Translations under genes and position numbers: made by a program
In this document: positions 12,703 through 23,541 of the stretch, piece by piece
Position numbering within the stretch: position 1 is the first letter of the stretch
How the letters are laid out: each line of letters begins with the position of its first letter
DNA from: Thereva unica
Lineage: Eukaryota > Arthropoda > Insecta > Diptera > Therevidae
Reading direction: 5' to 3'
NCBI GenBank assembly: GCA_949987705.1
Contig: OX465286.1
Location: 2,829,445-2,893,444, forward strand
Length of the DNA stretch: 64,000 nt
Notes under the pieces: generated by a model
Seen by the model: only the letters and a program-made list of their open reading frames with translations
Database searches by the model: none
What the model was told of the DNA's origin: nothing

Positions 12703-14390
12703 CAGGTGAAGTCAACAATAAGAAGCAGTACGGCTAACAGTATGAAAGCAAAGGTAGCGTATCGCTTAATCGTGTTGTATGTGGGAATGAGGCTTAATTA
12801 TGATGCGTAGATATTTTCATATAGGTTAGAGATGACTTTGTTCTGGCACAACACATAGGTGGGGGTACTTTCTAGGGCCGGTACCTTTAATGTTGCTCGG
12901 TGGAGTCTGTCCATTTCTAGATCCTTTTGCATTAGATTGTCCATGCTATCATCAGCAAATATCAATTTTTTTTTTATCTTACCGACATCCTATTGTGTCC
13001 GGGATTGGGTCGAGCGAAGATTCTTTAGTAGTAGTAGTAGTAGTAGTATAATATTACATTCACCTTAGAGTAAGGTCATAAATTTATCAAATCCCGCCGT
13101 TTGGCTAATTAGTTCTACACCAGTATTCCTTAAGGATTGCGCGCTGCTCTTTTAGTAATAAAATTCTTGTTCCTTTTTTTATTATTGTTGTTTTTGTTGC
13201 TGCTGGTGCTGTTGTTATATTCCTTTGACTTCATTAACACAATTACGAACATTAGCAGTAAAAAATTTAATCCTATCCCCGCCGACGTTGTGAATGTTAA
13301 ACAATCCCCTGCTATTATGTCCTCGTCAGAGCACAGAGGGTGGAATCGTCCCCCCTTTTTTATATTAAACAAAAAAAATCACTTGTTCGTAACACAGTTT
13401 CAACAAGGCAGAAATTTGCTTCCTATATATATATATTTTTTTTTCAACAACAAATCTTTTACTTGTTCCTTTGGTGTTGTACTTTGGTCGGTGTTGTACA
13501 TTTTACTTTTTTTTATCTGAGTGGTGTGTTGTTGTTGCTGTTTTGTATCCAGGACCTTATTTTGTACATCATTTTTATTTTTGTTCCATTTTTTTTTTGT
13601 ACAGCGAGAGAGAGAGATTACAATTAGGACGTGTTAAAATTACTTCTTTAGTGTATGTGTGTGTACAAATATATATGTATATTTTTGAGATCCTGTTCCT
13701 TTCGTTTTTAGCCAAGAGTAAAACAAGGAATAGGTGGTTGATAGTATGCAAAAAGGGGTAGTATACAAGCGCCAACCCTCCAAGCTTTTAGTCCTTTTAA
13801 TGTCTTATGTCTAAGAGATAGAAAAAATTTGAACTTCGCAATAAGAAAGGATACAAAATATAAATATAAGAAGAAGAAGGTAATTACTGTCACAAGTAGG
13901 AGAGGGAAATTAAGAAAAAGAGAATGCTTCTGGGTAATCCTTTATTTTGGTTTTTTTGTTGCTTCCATGTCCAACACAGCAAGGATTTATTGTTGTTTTG
14001 TCATAATATATTTTTCGTCCTTCCGTTTTCATTTTCCTTGTCTTATAGATCCTTAAAAGTGAAAAGCCTTGTTTTGTGCTTTCTTGTGCATGCGACGAAG
14101 CTGTATGACAAGTGATAAGGACCTCTTGTTTTTCTATTTTTTGTTTGTTATTGTTTTTGTGTCGGCTAATTGTGATGTTTTTTGTTTTTGCTTTTTTGAT
14201 TGTGAATAAAAACAAAGTGGTAACAACCTGATGTCCATGTCCTTTAAAATTTCATCGCAACACCAGTGAGACGTCTGCAGGAAGAAGTTGATGGAGATCA
14301 AAACCCGAATTGTGCTTTAGAGACATCAAAGAGAAAGCATCTAACTTCTTAGCGTGCCTGTTAAATAAGATTTTCTGATGTTTTGTATAG
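12703..14390. other. non-coding stretch with simple repeats
   Basis: AGT repeat at 13027-13048, long poly(T)/TTG patches and a GAGAGAGA patch near 13605. Open frames here are low-complexity Phe/Leu/Lys translations. Confidence 0.6.
13027..13048. repeat. (AGT)n microsatellite
   Basis: Seven uninterrupted AGT triplets. Confidence 0.9.
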
Positions 14391-14482
14391 TTACCGTTTT
14401 ATTACCCTTTTATTGCCTTCTAGTTATCACCACTTAGCAAACCACAGTCAAAGTGATGCCGTAATTTGGTATTATTACCCCT
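14391..14482 (+). repeat. family A fragment with 11-bp units
   Basis: TTTTATTACCC and TTTTATTGCC units are followed by CTAGTTATCACCACTT and AACCACAGTCAA. The same order of blocks is found in family A copies at 18150 and, inverted, at 26575-26996. Another TATTATTACCCC lies at 14471-14482. Confidence 0.6.
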
Positions 14483-15939
14483 TTTAATACCCGTTTAAAA
14501 GAGACGTCAATTTTTTTAATCAAAAATATTTTCAATACTTTTGTAATGCAACATACGCACATTCTTGTGAGTTTCCCTATTTAAAATGGCTGTTAATCAA
14601 ACATGAAATACGCAATTCTATTAAATACATTTTAAATATCTACACTCTGGCCTTTTAACACTCCCTAAACAGGCATGTATAGGGATGTACGTGTGCACAC
14701 ACATTAATATATATGTATATATACTTATATCGTTTTTAAAGGGATAGAGGGGATTGGGGACATCAGAGAAGATGGAAGAAATCAACTTAATAAGATTTTG
14801 TCATAAAATGGCACAATAACAGTAGCAGCAAACACCACACCAAAGAAAAAAACCGGGAATAAGGAATTTACAGTGAAATAGCATTTGGGGGTATATCCTT
14901 GTTTTTGCTAAAACCCCACTCTCTCGCTTTCCTATCTACCGACACTTAGCAATATAAGATGGAGTATCCTTACACTCTGAATCATATATAGGATATTTTA
15001 TCCTTATAATACCATAAAGTAGGACTTTCTCATAAGCGTAAAATTTTCAAACAACCGAAAAAGGGAGCACACTTTAACGAGTTAGATGGGTAAAGTTAGA
15101 TGGGAAATGTTATGGGGGGACAATATACCCATCGAATTTATCCCCTTTTGCACAATTTTAATACCTTTTTAGCCAAAAGAAAAAAAAACAGAAAACATAC
15201 ACCAAGCTCAACCACCCCATTCCCTCCTTCGCTCTCTGCACCGCACCGCACGCACGGCCTTACCATCCATCCGTACGGGGGGTAGCCCCAAAAACACACC
15301 ATCTTAAAATGTTCACAGTTTCAATGGCCAGTAAAAATGCCCCCAAAATTGTTCGATTGGTAAGAGACTAGTAAATTTTCGGGCACGCAAGCATATCAGA
15401 GTGTATTAAATAAAATCCTGTTTACAAGAGCATGACCCCTATATGAGTGTCCCCGCTTAGCTTCTATACACAAGAGCCCTGTGTCCCTTTATACACTATA
15501 TCATCGAAATACTTCCATATAGGCACAGCACGCACACACACATAAACATATACACACACATACATATTGTGTCCCTCTACCCTATTTTAGCTTTGAGAAT
15601 GTTTTGCTAGGTTATTTTATGCCTTCTATAGGATACTCGACGGATGCTAGTTATGTTGTTGCTTGTCTTTGCAAATACGTGTATTGGCTTGGATTGCCTT
15701 CAATCCTCCTCCACCCACCCCCACATCCTAGTACCAAAAACCCTTTGTAAATATATTATTCCACTGTCTAACAAATTCGTGGCTACTATACAAACTTTTA
15801 TAGCACTACCAACACCCCTTCACCACTCCCCACCATCCCATACACTTAACAATCCACCTCGGCAAGTTTTCATATATACTTTCTAAGAACTGTGGACTGG
15901 TTTTTGGTGTGGGGTGTAATACCATAAAATTAATTTCAG
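14483..15939. other. non-coding stretch
   Basis: AT-rich, with CACACA/TACATA runs near 14690-14730 and 15530-15570 and CCACC-rich patches. No gene seen. Confidence 0.6.
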
Positions 15940-16085
15940 TGAATGGTGTCTGGTATTTGGGTCAAGTGTCGACATTTAAGAACCGGAACACATATTCGCA
16001 TAGAAAATGGCCTTCTAATTACCCACCGATGACCCAGAAGTTTTCGGGCATTGGTGATATCGGGGCGGGTGTAGGCAAAATACAG
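15940..16085 (+). CDS. candidate internal exon, unknown protein (weak)
   Basis: An acceptor-like TTAATTTCAG ends at 15939 and an exon-end CAG/GTCAGG donor lies at 16085/16086. Between them one frame is open for 48 codons; it starts NGVWYLGQVST and ends GVGKIQ. Composition is protein-like, but the donor is not optimal and no family is recognised. Without splicing the frame stops 12 codons later. Confidence 0.2.
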
Positions 16086-17560
16086 GTCAGGCTTATGGCA
16101 CAGAGGGTTGATGGCTAAATGGTATAAAACGAAACTTGTAATATCTTACATATATTAAAATTTCTCTCCCCTTCTCTCTATGTCGGCCTTTTATGTTATT
16201 AGAACACGCATTTTTTCTGCTGTTTGTTTTTTTAGTAAATGTGAAAATTCACACTATACATACCACCCCCTGTCTAAATACCCCAAAAAAAATTCAAGGA
16301 CAGCTAAATTATTAATGGACGTAGCGCCTCTGTGAACCGGTCATTTAAACAAAATTGTTTTATTTAAATTTAATTTTATATTGTATATGTATTTTTTGGT
16401 TTGTGTGGGAGGGGAGGGAGGTTTGTGTCACGAACTCAGTTCTAGTTAAGCTCTTGATCCAGGATTATGCTGGGCATTATTTATTGCCGCAAACATATTA
16501 ATCAACTAAATTATTTTTATTCTCGGGTAGTACTATTGTTCATCAATTATTAAATGATAAAGCATACATCAAATTTATTGAATTAAGCCTCTTTTTTGAG
16601 AATTGTTACAGCCTCCACGCGTTTTTTTTTTGTGAATTAATACGAATTTTATGGTAACCAAAAATAATGGTATTTAATGGTGTAACAAAATCGATACCAA
16701 AAAGTGTAAATATTAAAAACCCATGTCATTTCCCCTAACCATACTTCATTAATATCATTACAAAATGATCACCCCCACCCCCTCTACCATGGCGCATATA
16801 AAATGAGAATAATTAATTGAATTTTATCAATTTAATATTTTATGATATGCCGATGAAAGTGTGTAGGGAAAACGAAATAGCAGAAATGCCAACATACAGA
16901 AAGGAAGAAAAATACACACACCTTAACAAATATAATTTATCTTTGCAAAAAAAAATTCATCTAATAAATTTAGACCGTGGAGGTTTGAGTTTTTCTTCAT
17001 TAATTTTTTTTTCGTTCGTTCGTTCTTAGTTTGTATTTAGTGCTGCTGTTTTTGTTGTTGAAATATTGCTTTTCTATACGCTTCATTTCGTTGCTTACGA
17101 GCACTTCTACCAAAAACCTATCTGCCACCACCACCACCCGGTTCACTCATTCATTCATTCAACCACCCCTTTTATATTTTTTTCATGGGTATAAAAGAAT
17201 TAGGAATGAGAGGAGAAATTTGGATACATATAACCCCACCGCCCTTACCCTGTAGGTATATATAGATATATATTTTTTTTGTTCAACAGCACACCAACAA
17301 CAACCAAGAAGAAGAAATGAAACGTGATTGCTTCAAGAAAAATATATTCTATTGAGACGAAACCCAATAAGGGTCTCGTGTTTTCATTTTTTATAATCCT
17401 ATTTCCTCCCTTCCCCTCTTCACCGCAGTTTTCTTTCTTCATGGTAGCCATTCACCCTATGTTCCCTCCTATGTTCCCTATACACAAAAAAAAATCTCGA
17501 TCCACACCCCTTCTCTGCACTTATTGTTGAGTATTTTGTTTTTGGTTTTCATTTTTTTTA
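16086..17560. other. non-coding stretch
   Basis: Poly(T), GTTC repeats (about 17011-17026) and CCACC patches. No gene or RNA supported. Confidence 0.6.
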
Positions 17561-17760
17561 NNNNNNNNNNNNNNNNNNNNNNNNNNNNNNNNNNNNNNNN
17601 NNNNNNNNNNNNNNNNNNNNNNNNNNNNNNNNNNNNNNNNNNNNNNNNNNNNNNNNNNNNNNNNNNNNNNNNNNNNNNNNNNNNNNNNNNNNNNNNNNNN
17701 NNNNNNNNNNNNNNNNNNNNNNNNNNNNNNNNNNNNNNNNNNNNNNNNNNNNNNNNNNNN
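17561..17760. other. assembly gap (200 N)
   Basis: Exactly 200 N bases. The round number suggests a nominal gap of unknown true size. Its right edge sits on a 41-bp tandem repeat, which probably caused the break. Confidence 0.98.
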
Positions 17761-17842
17761 ATGTCTTCTGAATCCTCTGCGTTCCTTAAGATTGTACAAA
17801 AATGTCTTCTGAATCCTCTGTGTTCCTTAATATTGTACGAAA
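17761..17842. repeat. 41-bp minisatellite at gap edge
   Basis: Two copies of a unit starting ATGTCTTCTGAATCCTC, at 17761-17801 and 17802-17842, differ at a few positions. A degenerate third start follows. The array probably continues into the gap. Confidence 0.85.
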
Positions 17843-17865
17843 ATTTCTACTCAGCATCTTCTAGA

Positions 17866-17900
17866 ATTTTTTTTTTGTGAAAGTCTAAGCTAAGTGTACG
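17866..17900 (-). repeat. family B fragment (3' end)
   Basis: A poly(T) run is followed by GTGAAAGTCTAAGCTAAGTG. Read on the minus strand this is the A-tailed 3' end of family B, truncated after about 30 bases. Confidence 0.55.
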
Positions 17901-17962
17901 GTGGAGAGGAAGGGTAGAATCGGGTTGGGTAGTTTTACTAGAAACAAATTAACCATAAGCTT

Positions 17963-18030
17963 CTTTTTTGTGAAAGTCTAAGCTTAGGTGTCACTCTTTA
18001 TACAACCAGTCCGTCATGGCACTTCTATCA
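17963..18030 (-). repeat. family B copy, inverted relative to 19195-19317
   Basis: Reads TTTTTTGTGAAAGTCTAAGC, then AGGTGTCACTCTTTATAC and later CCGTCATGGC. About 50 bases match the reverse complement of 19240-19305 with roughly one mismatch in five. In minus orientation it ends in an A-run. Confidence 0.6.
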
Positions 18031-18149
18031 AAACCCGAGAAGGGTAACTGCAGACAAACACCTAGCAGCTCTTAGCAAGTCCAAATCCCACCTTCCGGAA
18101 CCGGTATTTCTTCGGAAGAAGCTAACCGGGTCATGGTCGAATGGCGAGA

Positions 18150-18415
18150 TCTCTTTTATTTTTTTTATTGCCCTCTACTAATAACCACTTGGGCCAACCA
18201 TGATCAAGGTGAGAAAACTGTGGTAAGGCTGATGCAGCAAAGTTTCTCAACATAAGAAACTAGCCCCTAGCTATGGACCAGAGAAACGTCAAAATGGGCT
18301 GTAGAGCTATCGAAGAAGCAACTGGCTTTCTCCATCGGTTTCAATGTCATCCAGTTTTGTATACATATTAAAATTGTACCTATTTTGGCATACGGTATCT
18401 TTAGCTCGCTAGATG
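18150..18415 (+). repeat. family A copy
   Basis: Starts with degraded 11-bp units (TTTTATTTTTTTTATTGCC). It then carries TAATAACCACTTGGGCC, a GGTGAGAAAACTGTGGTAAGG block, TTTCTCAACATAAGAAACTAG, GGGCTGTAGAGCTATCGAAG and ends beyond CATCCAGTTTTGTATAC. The same blocks occur in reverse order and strand at 26575-26870. No intact reading frame is seen in either copy. Confidence 0.8.
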
Positions 18416-19194
18416 GGGGCTGAGAAGTTGTAAAAATAAATAGCACACCAAAAAATAGACACTCTCACGACACAAAACAGGAGTTTCATTTCACCAAGGA
18501 TAAACGAAACCGAGTAGCACCCCAGTAGTAACAGCACCAAAAAAAAAAGAATTACACGGTACTATCCTCCCCCACTTCTAATGTCTGAAAAAGGAGCCTT
18601 CTTGAGTCTATATATTTCTTAGTATAGCATTAATTTTTTTTGGTTTATTTTGGGTGTAAATATTTCTTTTTTTTGTTATGTTATTTTATGGTAGTTCAAG
18701 GGTGAAGGGGGTGGGTTCAAGGATGATGGTTGAAGATGTATGGCAGTATTATAAGGATAGAGGGTCGGCGGGCAGGAAGACGGGCGGCAGTGAATGGGGG
18801 CAGTGTGTATGAACAATTTACTTTTCGTGTTATCAATCAAAAAGCTTGATGTGCGTACACAATTTATCATATCGTACATCTGTAATGCTGGAAGTTCCTT
18901 TTAAGAGGATATTACCAAGCTCTCTTATCCATTATCCCACCCAATTTTTCATGCCTGGGTATTGGTTACTTACAATGTTATTTATTTATTCGGTTTTTTT
19001 AGAGAAAGAGAGATGTTTTGTTTTGTTTTTTTTTTCGTCTTTGTTGGTATATTTCGCCCCTTTTTTTGTTGCCCCACCAAAATGTTTCACCATTTGGGTT
19101 GTATGAAAATATAAGCTAAAGCAGATACAAACGCAAGGTTCATCGCCACTTTCTGCAACACCCCCTTGACTCCCCCTAACCTATTATGTCCTTC
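18416..19194. other. non-coding stretch between repeats
   Basis: AT-rich with poly(A) and poly(T) runs. It lies between inverted family B copies (17963 and 19195), so the pair could form a fold-back of about 1.3 kb. Confidence 0.5.
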
Positions 19195-19317
19195 TCTCTA
19201 TCTTTCGAGCTAAGCTTACTACTGGACATTGCACCATGACCTAAACGACATGACGTACTAGTAGTACAAAGGGTGACACCTGAGCTTAGACTATCACATA
19301 AAAAAAAAAAAAAAAAA
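19195..19317 (+). repeat. family B copy with poly(A) end
   Basis: Runs from a CTATCTTTCGAGCTAAGC block through GACATTGCACCATGACC, ACTAGTAGTACAAAGGG and GACACCTGAGCTTAGAC, and ends in 18 consecutive A (19300-19317). The A-tail and dispersed copies fit a short retroposon, but no pol III promoter or source gene is recognised. Confidence 0.65.
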
Positions 19318-19483
19318 GAAATTCCATAATGAAGGAAACGAACCAGAGGCCTGGACCCAAGAAGCACACGTCATCGGGAAAGCAGTAACCGTACGGGTGC
19401 AACCATTCTGGAAAAGATGTGCAAGCTTGTGGTTATATTTTAGAGTATCGCGACGCATATGATCGGCAGAGAACTAACATAAC

Positions 19484-19620
19484 TATCTTGGTTCGAATCT
19501 GCTTCCATGCACAGCCTTTTGAAATGCTTGGAATTACTTCTAGCGATGGCCTTGGCCTTGTTCAGTCTTTTTCTCGCCTCCTTATCTCTACTAAGGAGCT
19601 CGTGGAAAGCTATGCTACTA
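19484..19620 (-). pseudogene. decayed LINE fragment (region between endonuclease and RT), tentative
   Basis: On the minus strand a frame of about 45 codons contains the stretches RDKEARKRLNKAKA and SNSKHFKRLCMEADSNQD. This is a basic, helix-rich pattern. It resembles the linker that precedes the reverse transcriptase in jockey/R1-type LINEs, where a Trp/Phe-x-x-(F/L)C motif is common. No RT motif follows in frame, so it is at best a relic. The plus strand has an overlapping open frame ending at 19625 with no recognised domain. Confidence 0.3.
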
Positions 19621-20616
19621 AATAAAAGTAGTTTGATCGGTGTTCGGAGTTTGTGAAATACGCTTCAACACGATTAGACCAAATCTCTCCTGGAATACGG
19701 CGTGTGACCAGAAACAGATTTCGGATTTACAGTCCGATGATAAGTCCGACAATGATCATTACCATCTAATAAATAAATGCCTGCAGAATTAATTACTATT
19801 CATGAAATCAAATTTTCATGCAGCAATGAAAATTTCAAATATTCATTAAAATATTCTTTCTCTCTCTCTCTTTGCTCATACCACAACATTACACCACTCA
19901 CTACACTATGTACACTATGTGATAGCGCAAAATATTATAACTTTGTGATTATGATGAAATTCTCTGCAGATAAATTCATGGCGGGTAATTATCAATAATT
20001 ACTCAAACATGAAGGACACACATTATCATCACACGGGAGGAATTATTTGAGATATATAATAATCTCTTATTGGAGCAGTATACTAGAGAATTTCGATAGA
20101 CAACTAGCGCCCGATAAGCATATGTGTGTGTAGTGATAAGGTGATGAGGTGAGAATACCTTTAAGGGGCAGAATTGAATAATTTTAGCAACCAAAAATAT
20201 TATCCCAAATCCATCATACATACAAACACATAAGGTTCATACTATATTGATAGTTTGTTTGATACTTGGCATTGCATATCTCTATTCTCTAAATTGTAGC
20301 TGATGATGAATTTTCAATTTGAATTGTTGAAATTCTCAGGATTGGAATAGATGAATATTTTATGAACAGGGGAATATTTATACGATGTGAGAAAAATACG
20401 ATTGCTGTCTGAGAGAATATAATAATAATAGAGTTACCCTTCTAACTCAGAAGATGCACTTCTCAGCAGGGCTTACAAACATTCTACTACAGGCAAGTAG
20501 TACACCCTCTCCACGAGCCTCCGAGTCAATATCTATCTATCGTATCTATCTCTCCGAAAAACTTGGAAGTATCGAAAAGTTCGGCTGGGATATAGTCTGA
20601 GCCCCATTGTGAGTGA

Positions 20617-20736
20617 GGGAGCGCGGACAGACGAACTAGTAGAGGGGTTTTGCAGGGACAGCATTCACAACATACTCTGTACTCTGCTGCATGGGCTGCA
20701 GATATATCCAAACCAAGAGTTGCCGGACAAGAGTGA
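20617..20736 (+). pseudogene. possible reverse-transcriptase fragment (GVxQG motif)
   Basis: A 39-codon open frame contains GVLQGQHSQHTLYSAAWAAD. The spacing of GVxQG to LYS and AD resembles RT motif B of jockey-type LINEs (GVPQGSVL..LYS..TAD). The catalytic FADD box is not found downstream, and the frame closes at TGA. Resemblance is by eye over about 20 residues, so this is tentative. Confidence 0.3.
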
Positions 20737-21951
20737 CGGACAAGGTATCGGTACGTAAGAGTGGGTATGGAGTCGACTGAGTTTGAGAACTAGGTGACAC
20801 CGATACTTATGCTACGGGGCTGGCAAATAAATAAAAAAAACAGCCATTTACAGGTAAAACAAAGAAAAAAATTTGGTATCTACAAGAAGAAAGAAACAAA
20901 TAAATTGTTACTCTTAAAAAAACATTCTTGAAGCTGTTGAAGTTGTGGTTGTTGTTGTTCTAGCTGCTACTGCTGCTATATATTATTATTGTTATATTCA
21001 TCAATCTTCAAGGAAAAATTCTTAGGGGGTGCATTAATATGTCCAAAAAAAACGAACGTCATTAATTTTCCTAGAGTAAAGTACTATTAAAAACCATCCA
21101 ACGCAAAAAAACGAGAAATGTTGTATGTATGTATGTATATAAATACGCTAGATAGGATGGGAAACGAAGAAGAAGAAATCTCTTTAAAGCGCTCTTTTGA
21201 ATTCTTCTTGTCCTACTTTAAGTTAATGTTCCATCAAAATGTAACACAGAAAGGACACAAAATATTGTATTAGAGAATAGGAGGGGTTTTGGTTGTGTTT
21301 TTTTTTTGTGCTTTTTTTGTCAATTCAATTCAATATTATTTCACATTCAACAAACCGAGAATTGTAATAATAACGAAATAATATATAAATAAAATATTTC
21401 TTAAGATGGATAAAAGAGTGTAGATGGAGGAGGATACGACAAGGACAAGAGAGATAAGAAAATCGATAATATATTATAATATTCACAAGCACAGCAAAAA
21501 AACCTGATTATCCTTGATTTATGTTCAATCATATATACATACATGCATACATAAAAGACAAATGAGCTAACCACTCCTTTTATTTTCTATGCGAAAATTC
21601 CCTTTTAATCCTGGCACCCTTCACTACCCCATCCCCATTGCTTCTCCTCATATATATACGTATATCCTCTCTCGGCCATTCGGCGTATTTCGTTTTGTAC
21701 GATAAAATTTTTATTTGTGTATATGTAGATGGGGAGCATACTTTAATATAGAGATATAAATGGGCATTTGTACAACTAGATAAGGACAACCATGGACATA
21801 GGAAAATCACAGATCCTTTGACCGTAAATCCGCCATTATTACGTGTGCATGTCAGACGGTGTTAAATGAACGGTCGTAAAGCACAAACGTCAGCTATTTC
21901 ACGCTGGGAGATGACATTGGACAGAGTGGATGCCTGAAAACAGTAAAATGT

Positions 21952-21975
21952 GGGAAGGGGAGGGGAGGGGGGGGG
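21952..21975 (+). other. G-quadruplex-type motif
   Basis: Four or more G tracts of at least three (GGGAAGGGGAGGGGAGGGGG...) with one- or two-base loops. This pattern is known to favour an intramolecular quadruplex. No adjacent gene is seen. Confidence 0.6.
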
Positions 21976-22364
21976 TGCAAAAGCTGTAGAATAGTGAGTA
22001 AGTGGTTAATGACGAAAGGGTATACATCATTTATATAGAGTGGCTCTTTTATACTATTACTACAGCTCTCTCAATATGACCCGTTCTCCCTCTATGTGCC
22101 CCGTTCTTTCTCTATATCTACACTACTATGGCTTAGAATGATTGTGAACATTAAGTACTTATACAAGTTTATCAAATGATTTACTCCATTTGATCAATGA
22201 AGCAAAAACATTCAGATATTAATCGATAGATGAAGAAGGCACAAATAGAAAATCAGTCAGCAAAAGCTAGAAAATCTCTCGATTGGACATAAAAAAAATA
22301 AAATAGCACCAACTAAACAATTCTACCTTTTAATAATAATAATGATCATCGCCATCAACCACCA

Positions 22365-22390
22365 CCATCATCATCATCATCTTCATCATC
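22365..22390. repeat. (CAT)n microsatellite
   Basis: CATCATCATCATCTTCATCATC, slightly interrupted, preceded by an ACC-rich patch. Confidence 0.85.
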
Positions 22391-23433
22391 AATGATGTAC
22401 ATAGAATGGATTGTTGGACCAGGTGACGTGGAAGGGAGCTTTTAAGCTGAATGCCAAATCATGTGGAATGAAACACAATTGATTTCTAAGTGCCATATCT
22501 GGTCTATTCAATATGAAAGAAGTACACACAAAAAAATATATGGTCCATCACAATACCTACAGAGTACATAATAAAAATATATTTGCGTCAACACACACAC
22601 ACATAGAAAAATAAAATATAAAGAGTGCATAACTCTTCTATCGTTCGATGGATAAATGGGTGGTGGTTCGCTTTGGCTGGTTAACCAACGTAAAAGAGGA
22701 AAAGATGAGAGATTGGATGTAACCGCCGCCCAATCGAATTGAAAAATCACTGAGCGCTATTTGATTGCTTTCGATTGTTTGAAAGAGGTGGATTTTATTA
22801 GAGTTTTTTCGTTGTTTCGCTATGTTGAAGCTCCCAATCTCAGGAATCATAGTCTTTGTACTACTCTATCGGTACGGCATGTCTCGTTGATCACACGTCA
22901 TATCGTTTGCAATATCTATAGAAGTTTGTTTTGAAGGATAGAATATGTTTTGGAGTTACATATGTGAGGAGCAGGGAGAATGTTGAAGGAGATGATGATG
23001 AAACATGCGTTTGAGCTGTTGTAACAACATGTAGAGAGAGCTTGGGAAAAGAGATTGTACAATATTGTTCTCCCGAGTAAATTGGAATTTATGAACGAAT
23101 TCTTTGCCTCTTGTAGAGAACGCAAAAACGGCTGGCTGTTAGGAAAGGGGTTGATATGTAACTTTTGAAGGGTGTACTTCCGGCCGTTTAACTGAGTGCA
23201 AAAATTGGGGATGCCCATTAATAAAAATGGAATATCATGGTGCCTTAACCCCTAGGGTAAGAACTCTGATTTTGACGAGTGATGAAGTTTTTTGTAATAT
23301 CAGGTAATCACCTAGTTCACAGGCTCAACCGATCCCATACCCACTCAAGCTCCAATACTGCCTTCCTGATATTTTCTATAACGTAATATTTACAACGGAT
23401 TCTATATGTTACCTTAAATATGGTAAGCTGTTA

Positions 23434-23541
23434 TCAAGATCGGTCGACACAATGTATTTCACCTAAAAAAATAACCCTTTTCCACAAATTCGCGTCAACC
23501 AGCTCCCTCCAGCAGCTCTCTTCATCCCATCCCATCCATCT
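23434..23541 (-). CDS. candidate terminal exon, unknown protein (weak)
   Basis: On the minus strand a strong acceptor (TGTTATTTCATTGCTCAG) is followed directly by 35 codons and a TGA. The peptide begins RWMGWDEESCWRELVD and ends IHCVDRS. It is Trp- and acid-rich and unlike the surrounding low-complexity frames. No domain is recognised. The same frame reads open upstream of the acceptor, so splicing is not proven. Confidence 0.28.
   Translation of the reverse strand, partial: RWMGWDEESCWRELVDANLWKRVIFLGEIHCVDRS

Larger units (their letters stand above)
20737..23433. other. non-coding stretch
   Basis: Contains a G-quadruplex-like block at 21952-21975, CAT repeats at 22365-22390 and several GTAT/TATA runs. 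A minus-strand 100-codon frame (22916-23218) has fair composition but no splice or homology support. No gene is called. Confidence 0.55.

Noticed and set aside
17521..17880. Frames crossing the N gap
   Set aside because: They are open only because N bases contain no stops.
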